This document shows, piece by piece, positions 55,273 through 64,000 of a stretch of DNA of 64,000 nucleotides. Positions within the stretch are counted from its first letter, which is position 1. Each line of letters begins with the position of its first letter. The notes below the pieces were generated by a model. That model was not told where the DNA came from and searched no databases. It was given only the letters and a program-made list of their open reading frames with translations. Position numbers and translations under genes: made by a program. Source of the stretch: Letharia columbiana. Taxonomy: Eukaryota; Ascomycota; Lecanoromycetes; Lecanorales; Parmeliaceae. The DNA is taken from assembly GCF_014066305.1 (NCBI RefSeq), contig NW_023501036.1, positions 1,375,501 to 1,439,500 of the forward strand. Direction: 5' to 3'.

Positions 55273-55952
55273 ATGTCTTCATCTCCAACATCAACCCAAG
55301 AAGTCCCTAAGCCCGGCCCTCTTACCGCGTCTCCTTCATCACCGGCACAGGCCGATCCGCTCGAGGCCAAGAAGATTGTCTGTTCTCTTCTGACTCTCAA
55401 AACCCCGGCCACAATGACCAGGCCAAGACTGACAACGAGGATTAGGCAGCTCTAGAAGCCAAGATCGCAGCTCTAGAGTCCCAGATCCGAGAGACCGAAG
55501 ACAAGCGGAGAGAGGTGGATGGGCAGCTAAAGTGAGTTTCATGACAGTCGTCTCCCTTTTGAAAGCCGTGCGCTCTACCTGCCAGAAAATCCAGAAACGC
55601 TTCAGACGTTGCCATCATTTCTGTCTAAATCGTGCAATTTCCAAGCATGCTTCCACCCCCCTTTTTTTCTCCCGGCAATCGGTCCATCGACACTTGCCTG
55701 TCTTTCTGCCTCACCGCTCGCCTCCGTCGCACCCACTTCTGCCGCCTTTCTCTTCTCTTTTGCGGTCTCCTAACCTATGATTGCTCCAGAACCAAAGATC
55801 CCCAAGCAACAGTGAAAGCCCACATCAAGCTCTTGCACGACTACAACGAGATCCGCGACATTGGCCAAGGTCTGATGGGCATCATAGCCGACAACAGGGG
55901 CGTACCCGTGAGAGAGGTTTATCAAGATTTTGATGTCGGCGAGGGAGATTGA
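55273..55952 (+). CDS. SWI5: Recombination mediator Swi5/Sae3
   Basis: Small nuclear protein that, with Sfr1/Mei5, stimulates Rad51 and Dmc1 strand exchange. Exons 55273-55377, 55446-55531 and 55790-55952; 117 residues. The N-terminus is Ser/Pro-rich. The coiled coil is created by the first splice (EAKKI-AALEAKIAALESQI) and continues RETEDKRREVDGQLK. The conserved core is in exon 3: VKAHIKLLHDYNEIRDIGQG, LMGIIADNRGVPVREVYQDF, the Swi5 signature. Intron 1 (68 nt) has a rare GTCTGT donor but a good branch (ACTGACA) and acceptor; intron 2 is 258 nt. Without these splices no part of the gene looks coding except the last exon, so it is easily missed. Confidence 0.88.
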
Positions 55953-56290
55953 GGAAGAGGGATGCACCATGGTGAGGGATATTACAGAATGCTTCGTAGA
56001 TTGGGGACAGAGTGAGTAGCAATGATCGCTTGGAACCAACGGAAGATATTGGAAGGCATGGTACGATTGAAAGAACTGTAGGATCAAAGCTTTTATACCT
56101 TCAGGTATGTCCGAAGCGAGTAGAAATCCATACATCGTGGCTAATCTATTTGCCCAGCCGAACGAGTGGAGGCATCTATTTCGCTAGCTAATACCGCCAT
56201 CGCCATGCTAACTCGCTCAAAGCACACCCTCAAATCACACCCAAAACTTCTACAGGTACAGGACAGTATGAGCATGAACCATGAACCTCA
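55953..56290. other. Convergent intergenic region SWI5 / ABC transporter
   Basis: Only 3' UTR sequence is expected; nothing recognisable was seen. Confidence 0.5.
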
Positions 56291-59200
56291 TTAGTGCATC
56301 TTCTCCAAACTCTGCATGTTCACCAACTCGAAATACTTCCCTCCCATCCTCAAAAGCTCGTTATGCGTTCCGTGCTCCACGATCCTGCCTTGATCAAATA
56401 CGTAGATCATATCCGCCCGCTGAATAGTGCTTAAGCGATGTGCCACTGCAATCGTTGTCCTACCCCGTGCCGCAGCATCAAGAGCTGCTTGCACCACTTT
56501 CTCTGATTCAGAGTCAAGAGCCGACGTGGCCTCGTCGAGTAGAAGGATCTTGGGATCACGCAGAAGAGCCCGGGCAATGGCGATGCGTTGCTTTTGGCCG
56601 CCGGAAAGCATACTGCCCTTGGAACCGACAACGGTGGAGAAGCCATCACTGCAATCAAGGTCAGCCATATTGCGAATTACGCTGTAACAGGACACGAAAC
56701 TCACGGCAAAGAAATTATGAAGTCGTAAATGTTGGCATCTTTGCAAGCCTGAATAATAGCCTCTTCGGGCACATCTTCTCTATCAGCACCGAGCAGCACA
56801 TTCTCCCGAACGGAGCCTTGATACAGCGTTGGCTCTTGGCTGACCAATGCCAAAAAGCCTCGGTAGTCATTAATGTTGAGGCTGGAGATTTCCTTGCCAT
56901 CGACAAAGACACCTCCAGAAAGTGGGTCGTAGAAACGCTCCATCAGGGCAATGGTCGTGCTCTTCCCACACCCACTGGCCCCAACAAGCGCGACGTACTG
57001 GCCCGGCTTGACCGTAAGACTGAGACCTCTCAGCACGGGTTGCTCCGGCCTGGTTGGGTATCTGAAGTGCACATCTCGGAATTCAATGGTGCCTTCCATG
57101 TCGCTGAATCGCTCACCGTCTTGCGACCATGAATCAATTGCCGGTACTCGATCAAATAACGTCTTGAGCTCTTTGGCAGCTTGCTTCGCTTTGCCCATGT
57201 CTGGGGCGAATGAGAAGATTGTTCCAGCAGATTGCGCACCAAAGATGATGGCAGAAAAGCAGATGAAGAAGTGAAGCTCGGTTATTTCCTTATTGCCGAG
57301 GAGTGTGCCTCCATACCAGAAGCCTAGGGCTGTGCATAAGAACATGAAAGATTGAGATGAAGCGTAAAGTATCGAAGATCGAAGGATAGAATGTAAGCTT
57401 GCCCTCCCCTGAGCGACAAGGTTTTGGTGATAATGTTCCCAAACGTCCTCTTCTCGAGTTAGAGATGCGACGGTGCGTATAGCAGCAGTAGCCTCGCATG
57501 CGAAGCTAGCAGACGATTCATAAGCCTTCTTGGCTCGGTCTTGGAACCTAGCTAACATCCAAAAGCGAAGGAAGCCACAAGCAAGCAGGACTGGTATTGT
57601 GGCAGTGCAAACAAGAGCGAGCTTATAGTTCATGGCGCAAGATAGCGAGATGGCCGCAATGAGTGTCGTACAGACGACAAGTATGGTGCCCAAAGTCACA
57701 CCACTCATGCCTGCCAGATGGGTCGTCTCGGTTGATAGGAAGGATGTCAGGGCACCAGCCGAATTTTCCTCCTTGTCGAAAAAAGCAATGTCCTGTCGAA
57801 GCATAGTCCGAAATGCCTTGTCTCGGGCTCGATGTACTAGGCGCTCGGAACAGAATGCAAAAGCTATGCCCTGAGCACTGAATGACAAAATTTGCACCAA
57901 GGCCAGCATGAGATACATCAAAGCCCAGAAATCAGCGTCGTGCCTGAGTTTAGAGTACATCGAAGGAGGCAGGGACAGAGCAACAATCTCTTCGGCGAAG
58001 AAGACCGACTGAGTGGGATTGCCTGCTCCAGCAATGATGGAGAAGACAAGTCCAACGAGCATGAAATGAACTTCCTTCTTATTGAAGCTGCCAACAACTT
58101 TGATTAAGGTCCATAGAGAATATTGACGTCCAGAGCTTGCATTTCTGCTTTCCAGTATTGCACTTGACACAGACTTGCCAGTGGTCGACCGCTCAAGCTT
58201 CTCCCGGCTGACCTCCTTTTCGGGAGTGAGGGACGTTACGAGCTCTTCCTCGGACTCGTCCATTTCTACATTCTCCTCTGCATTCTTTTCTTCATTCTCT
58301 GCGGATATTCGTTGTGCTTCGACGAGGTTGTAGTACGCTGATTTCTTCTCGAGCAGCTCATCATGAGAGCCTTGCTCAACGATCCGCCCTTGAGACATCA
58401 CTACTATGTTGTCGGCTGTCTTGATAGTAGATAGGCGATGTGCGATTACGATTGTTGTCCGTCCTTGTGCAGCAACATCGAGGGCAGCCTGAACAACCCC
58501 TTCTGATTTGGTATCTAGAGCCGATGTAGCCTCATCCAGCAGCAATATCTTGGGATCGCTGACCATGGCCCGAGCAATCGCTATTCGCTGCTTTTGCCCA
58601 CCCGAGAGAAGGAAGCCGCGCTCTCCCACATTTGTGTCGTACCCCTCGGGAAGACCCATAACAAAGTCATGCGCATTAGCCATTTTAGCTGCAGCCAAAA
58701 TGAGTTCTTTTTGCTGTTCGATGTCGGCGTTCTCATGTTTCGTGCCAATGAGCCCGTGCTTGATGTTACCGAATATAGTCGTGCCAAACAATGTTGGCTC
58801 TTGACTGACGAGGGAAATTTGTTGGCGCAACCATCTCAAGTTCAATTTGCTGACCTCATGGCCATCGAGGCAAACCTCGCCACCCACAGGATCGTAAAAG
58901 CGCTCTACAAGGCCGACGATCGTGGACTTTCCGGACCCCGATGCGCCAACAAGGGCTGTTGTTTTCCCAGCCGGTACCTTGAGGTTTACGTCCTGCATTA
59001 CCACCACCTCGGCCCTTGACGGGTATATCATCTTGATATTCTTCAACTCCACTGTGCCTTCCACATGCTCAAGTTTCTCACCCTCGTCATTCATAGGGTT
59101 CAAAGGAGAGGCTCGATCGATAGTGTTGAAAATCTTGCCGGCAGCAGCGATACTGGTGGTGAAAGCCTGGGCGTTTGGAGCCACATTTCCAAGAGAGAAA

Positions 59201-60436
59201 GCTCCTATCATAATAGCAAGCATAATTGTGAGGACCTCGCTAAGCGTCATCTGGCCATCGACAATGAATCGTGATCCCATCCAAAACGAGAGGCCATAGT
59301 TGAAGTAGATGATACCCATCATACCGCTAATCATGACTGCTAGGGCGACCTTGAGCTTGAGGCCCCACTTTTCAGCTTCTACCAAGTGTGTATCATATTG
59401 CCGGGCAAGCTTGTCCTGAGTACTGAAAGCTGTGGCATTTCTGATGGAGCTTATGACTTCTTCGGCAACAGTACCGCCTAAGGCATACGACTCTAGCGAT
59501 TGCTTGTTATATTTGATGATGAATGTCGACCCAGCCCCCATCAAGAACGCTATGGCAAAGACTGTAGATGAGAGAATCAGGGTGAGCTTCCAGTATTTGA
59601 TGAATGCAATCACGAAAGCGGTCGCGAAGGTAGCGAATGCGGTCAACGTAAGGGCTATCTTCTCAGATATTCCATCCTGTACGAGGTTGGTATCGGCCGT
59701 GATACGTGTAGTGATCTCTCCAGCTCCAAGCTTGTCGAAGAATGCAATGTTTTGACGCAGGATGGCTGCCAAATACTGCTCACGGATCTTCCCTGCGATA
59801 TGCTCTCCTGTGTAAATGAATCCAACAGTACAGGTGTAGATGGTAATAAACTCTGCAATTGCAAGGTAAATGAAATAGAGCGTGAAGTGTGAAAGCTCAG
59901 CATTGAAGTGTGAATGCGATATTGTTTGTTGAAAGTAGCCTTGGAAGATGCCTGTTAGCTGACCAAAAATAACCTGGAATGCCGTGAGCAGGCTATATAT
60001 CTGACAAACTCGAGGACACGTTACTAACGGTCATCAACGGCAAGACGGCCCCTCCTGCAATAGCACAAATAGAACTAACAGCAATGATGATAAGATCATT
60101 TCTTGTTGCATATCGGTACAGCGTTTTGAAAGTGACCGTCACCTCTGGTATGTCCAACTGCCTCTTGACAATCTCCTTCTCGTGCGGAGGTAGATGCGCG
60201 TAAGCCTCTTCGCCCTCCTTGACCTCAGATACCTTGACAATATGGGAATCAACTTCTTTCAGTTGCTCTATCTGGTCTGAAGATGAGCCCGAAGAGTGCG
60301 GACCCTGCTCGTGCTTCTCCCCCACAAGGTCTCTTCCTGACGAAGAGTCATCACACGAATCTCGGCTCAGCTGTTTCTCGATGCCTGCGTCGACTTCTCT
60401 GACGGCATGGTTGAGATCCCCGGCGGTGCTGTCCAT
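56291..60436 (-). CDS. Full-size ABC-B (MDR/Pmd1-type) transporter
   Basis: Plasma-membrane efflux pump of the P-glycoprotein class with order TMD1-NBD1-TMD2-NBD2. Exons 60436-60029, 59973-56705 and 56648-56291; 1,344 residues, a normal full length. The N-terminal ~110 residues are charged and cytosolic. TMD1 begins near [20 protein letters not shown], with [16 protein letters not shown] across intron 1 (donor GTTAGT). NBD1 (about 430-700): Walker [10 protein letters not shown] near 480, signature [15 protein letters not shown], Walker [17 protein letters not shown]2: GASGCGKST near 1135, LSGGQKQR and Walker B in exon 3, which starts [18 protein letters not shown]. All catalytic residues are intact, so both sites should hydrolyse ATP. 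Substrates (lipids, drugs, peptides) cannot be read from sequence. Confidence 0.95.
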
Positions 60437-61414
60437 CACGGACGGTTGCCTGGAGGAGCTCCCTCACAGTCAATGCTTTTGTTAGGCCTGAAAACGAAAG
60501 CGATACGGATTCAAGGTTGGGACTGGAAAGATATTATAGCAGCGAGATAAATCGGGCTAGGCAACCATTCAATAGCCAATTGTGAGGGATCGCCTAGCAG
60601 TATTTACAGTGGTAAACACGAGAGGGAGGATGCGCAGGTGGGACTCTCAAGTAGCACCTTCCAAAATGTGGCCAGGAACGAAAAGGGTAGAAATGAGACA
60701 AGAGACGGAGAAGAAGAAGAGGAAGAAGAATTAGAAGAAGGAAAAGAAGGAAGATGGCGGTGATGAGTGATGAGGATCTAGAGCGAACAATTCCACGGAT
60801 ACGTATTACCCTACGGTAGTGCACTAATGTCAGGGATGATAATTCTCAATTCTCGGAAGAGCACGATCCCGTCGGTCAACCCCGGCAACTTATGCGCATT
60901 GGTGCTAGTGAGAGACTGTCAGCGCATTTCGCTCTCCACATCCAGCACATGGTTCGCACGCCGTTTACTAAGGTACCTAAAGTAGGTAAGTGTAGTACCT
61001 AGGTAGTTTCTACTCTCATAGTCTGACTCGTACTCGTACACAAGTATCAGGGCTCGGATATGGAGAGTTGTCGGGAGTATTTATCAGGGTTTTGTTCGTG
61101 GCTCGAAGCAACAATGCGACATCTGAGACGTGACTTGGACCCTGATTACATGTATTTTACGGAGTATTCTTCGTTCAATAACTTAATAGTCCCTGGAACT
61201 CTCGGACTCCGAGCTCTGTGACAGGCCGAGGGGCCGCTAAAGATCACGCGCGCTAAAAATCCTTGACGCCGATTACCCGTGTCACGTGTGTAAACAATCA
61301 AAGACAATGTGATACCTATGACTTTCGTGCACCATTCCACACTTCCGCATTCCGCCCGCATACTCCTACTATGAGACCAAATCATTCAAGAAGCTGAGAA
61401 AGAACGTCGGCAGG
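60437..61414. promoter_or_regulatory. Divergent promoter region ABC transporter / CUT12
   Basis: Nearly 1 kb between opposed starts. A polypurine tract at 60700-60755 (pyrimidine-rich on the coding strand of the transporter) suggests its core promoter. AGGTACCTA-like words occur near 60970-61005. No gene is seen. Confidence 0.55.
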
Positions 61415-63634
61415 ATGTTAGAATGGCTGACGGGTTCCACGCGGCCAGCAGACGCGCGATACCCTCGAGCAGGTATACAATCCGAATTCGTAGGGATTGG
61501 GATTGAGCTTACGAGAAGTCAAGATGATGGACTATCGTACATTGAAGAACCGCCTGAAACCCCGGCGCCATTGTTCGCGGTCCGTGCCTTTAAGACCGCC
61601 ATCTTTGGGACGCCTCACCCAGATCAAAACGATGTCAGACACCATATGCTGCTAGTGGAGCCAAAAAGGGATGTTGCAAAGACCCAGCCCGCAGAAAAGG
61701 TGGAAGACAACCAAGCTCATGATGCGGTAAATGGCTATTTCGATGAGCCCGTTGCGCTCCTCAAAGTTGATCCACTAGCGTCTCCAACCAAAGGCATCCT
61801 CCTAACTCCCGGTACCGGCGCCACTCGTCGTAAGACAGTGTCATTCGGGACCCTGATATCCAACGCCCAGAAAATAGAGGAGCAATCGCCATCAACGGAG
61901 GCCAATCGCGATCCCGCCCTAAGAAAGAGCAATAAACCAGAAATGCCAGGAAAAAAACTCTAGGATCCAACCTTGCCATTCAAGTCTTACCAAAACTCTC
62001 ATAGAATTATCCAAGCAGAAACCGAACAACCAGGCTGTTTCAGTTACGTCCACCCAGGAAGGACCTACTAGAGAATCCGCGGCAAGTATTGGCGCCCATG
62101 CGGGGAATAGGGATCAAGTCGCTGATCAGACTGTGGATCTGAGTCAACCATGCTCAAGATCGGGGCAGCATTGGAAGACTGAGTATGAGCAATACCACAA
62201 GAGGTCGAATCGCGAAATGAAGAAGATCATCATGTATGGCCAGAATGTGAAGTCGTATGCCGTTAAAAAGGACTCTGAAGCTACTGGCCTTGGCGAGAAG
62301 CTGAAGAAGGAGCTGGCCAAGGTTGCTGCAATGGAAAAAAAGTATCGAAGCTAGCCGCGCAGCTAAACAACTTTCACGCGCAAGGTCCAGAAGGGGAGAG
62401 CGAGCAGACTAGGCTTGTCAGTGAGCTGGCACAACAGACAGCCTTGGCCATACGATACAAGCAAAAAGCCGACCAGTACAGAAGAGCGATGCAGAAGGAG
62501 AATCGTGCTGATGGCTCAGTTGGCGAACGACATGATATCCAGGCAATGGAAGAGACTGATGAATGGTCAACCAAGGAGGCAAATTCTCCAGAAATTGTTG
62601 CTCGGTCCGCAGAAAAAGATATGTTACACGCCCAACTGGAGAGCTTGCGTATGAGTGCGAAAAAAGCAGAAGATCAAGCCGCAAAGCTCGAAGCTGAGAA
62701 CGGTGCACTCAAGCGAAGCCTAGCGAGAGTCAAAGGGGAGATGATGAGCTATGAATCACGGCGGCAAGCAAGAGAAGAGAGGCTCAAGAGAAGGGAAGCA
62801 AAGTGCAAGGCCGATCAGAAGGTATGCGAAGCTCAACTTGCGAAGCTTACCGTCGAGCATCAAAATCTCCTGCTTGCCTCTGGTCAGCCATCAAAAGCCG
62901 AAGGTCTAGCTCAACCACAACCATCGGCGTGCTCGGACGATCTAAGAGGACTTGATGGGAACCCAAAATCATCAGAAGGGGCGCTCGCAACTGGCGATGA
63001 AATGGATCATGGGCCTGTTGAGCAGAATCGCGTCTCCAAGGTATACCTTTCGCCTCGCAAGAGCAGATTGCAAAAGTCTGTGGTCGATATATGGACATTG
63101 AGCAGTCCCAGAGATGCCGTTGACGGTGGATCACTCTCGAAATTACCCCCGGAGCTTCCTCCTTCCAGTGTCAGACACGACATACAACGGACGCTAAAGG
63201 AGATTGATCAGAACCTTATCCCTGAACAGCATCCGGGGACCAAGTCGTTTCCTAAGATCCATCTCTCGCAGGCAAATGATGCCCACAAACCACCTACACA
63301 AACCACGCCTCAGCCTCAATCAGGCGTGTCATCACCAATCCACCGCACGCATAATCGGAGACCCACCATCAGCTCGCCACGACCGGCCACGCTTGATCTC
63401 ACCTCAAGTCCTGCTGAACTCGAGCCGTCAAAGGCGATCCTTAGGCCCAGTGTCAAACCCTCGACGGCGACCCTGGGTCGATCGTCGAGCTTCACGTCAA
63501 GGGTAGGCAGTCGGACCAGCACCATGACCTCGGCCAGAGGTTCGGCGTTGTCGGCTGAGAGGGCAGCGGCTGCAAAGGCGAGGTTGGCGGCGAGGAGTGC
63601 CGAGAAACGGAAGGGGCGGGAAAGGGAAGGGTAG
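61415..63634 (+). CDS. CUT12: Spindle pole body protein Cut12, with two frame breaks
   Basis: Cut12-family protein of the spindle pole body; in fission yeast it activates Plo1 polo kinase and helps insert the pole body into the nuclear envelope. The N-terminal Cut12 motif is clear: KGILLTPGTGATRRKTVSFG, with FAVRAFKTAIFGTPH before it. A long coiled coil follows (WKTEYEQYHKRSNREMKK; ELAQQTALAIRYKQKADQYR; LESLRMSAKKAEDQAAKLEA), then a Ser/Pro-rich tail with basic end. The coding sequence is in three pieces: 61415-61950s, middle frame 61960s-62335, and 62342-63634, the third back in the frame of the first. Both changes fall in runs of seven A (61951-61957 and 62335-62341); as given, stops follow each. 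Six A in the first and eight in the second would restore continuity. Sequencing error, slippage or real decay are all possible. Confidence 0.85.
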
Positions 63635-63886
63635 GTTGCCTCGCTTGGACTTTGTGCACAGTGGGTGCAAACATCGGCTATCCAAAACGACGAGCAAGGT
63701 CAGCTGGGTGGTTAGAATTGGGATATTTTGAGTAGCACTCTTTATCAGTAGTAGCGATTGAAAAGTATTCTATTCGTTGTGAAGAGACCTAGTTTCAGTC
63801 GCTGACATCCAGGAGAGAAGATATTCGTGAGCATCAACGACATTGAATGAATGACTGCACTGTTGGGGTGTCTGATTGTGTTAATT

Positions 63887-64000
63887 CTATGCTATTAGAT
63901 TTGATCGTTCAGGGTAAGGCCCAGGTAAGTCGAGCATTCCACCAGCCTCCTGCTGTGACTCCAATTTGGCACGACCTTCAGCGCCATGTATGTGGACTCC
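63887..64000 (-). CDS. Possible C-terminal end of a gene running off the window
   Basis: Reading leftward from the edge, 37 codons are open to a TAG at 63887: GVHIHGAEGRAKLESQQEAG, then GMLDLPGPYPERSNLIA. The composition (Gly, Glu, Gln, Pro-rich, no rare-residue excess) looks protein-like, and the convergent position after CUT12 is sensible. It is too short to identify and could be chance. Confidence 0.35.
   Translation of the reverse strand, partial: GVHIHGAEGRAKLESQQEAGGMLDLPGPYPERSNLIA

Noticed and set aside
1..64000. Secondary-metabolite cluster, virus, intact transposon or CRISPR array
   Set aside because: The ABC transporter and kinases are isolated among housekeeping genes; no synthase, transposase, reverse transcriptase or regular spacer-repeat pattern was seen.

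Overview
The window is nuclear DNA of a filamentous ascomycete (Pezizomycotina). This follows from many short introns (mostly 46-70 nt, GT-AG, with CTRAY-like branch sites), compact gene spacing, pyrimidine-rich promoter tracts, and proteins of clearly fungal type (SMP3, BRE1, RVS161, YTP1, CUT12, a HAL-type kinase, a fungal MDR transporter). The class cannot be fixed by reading alone. Genes lie on both strands with no operon logic, and there is no biosynthetic cluster, virus, intact transposon, CRISPR array or convincing tRNA. I rebuilt exon structures by hand from splice sites, reading-phase consistency and family knowledge; nearly all models close in frame.

Layout. 0-9.4 kb: BDP1 (-), BRE1 (+), RVS161 (-), a HAL4/SAT4-like kinase (-). 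9.4-12.2 kb: the longest gene-free stretch, with microsatellites. 12.2-20.7 kb: SMP3 (+), RAD23 (-), an orphan four-pass membrane protein (+), an orphan coiled-coil protein (+). 21.3-30.4 kb: TIF6 (+), BET5 (-), a CaMKK-type kinase (+), SKP1 (+), RPL39 (-), CWC2 (+). 30.8-38.9 kb: GCN2 (-) head-to-head with RBG1 (+). 39.6-44.5 kb: a class II J-protein (+), UREF (-), BMT5 (+), FYV10/GID9 (-). 44.5-46.9 kb: a gene-poor, AT-richer island with hairpins, a coding remnant and one orphan gene. 46.9-55.9 kb: derlin (-), KIN17 (-), a decayed tandem-repeat array, an orphan seven-pass membrane protein (+), YTP1 (-), SWI5 (+). 56.3-64 kb: a full-length ABC-B transporter (-), CUT12 (+, two frame breaks), and the tail of a possible gene entering from the right (-).

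Functionally this is mostly housekeeping: translation and its control (GCN2, RBG1, TIF6, RPL39, BMT5), transcription and splicing (BDP1, BRE1, CWC2), ubiquitin and protein quality control (SKP1, FYV10, RAD23, derlin, J-protein), DNA repair (SWI5, RAD23, KIN17), trafficking and GPI anchors (BET5, RVS161, SMP3). The most unusual content is structural: an 8-nt internal microexon in RBG1, a 10-nt microexon in KIN17, two GC-AG introns, unusually long introns interrupting the GCN2 kinase core, frame breaks at homopolymers in CUT12 and CWC2, a degenerate 130-170 bp repeat array carrying splice-donor-like cores, and the lineage-specific island. I did not find a convincing new multi-gene system.
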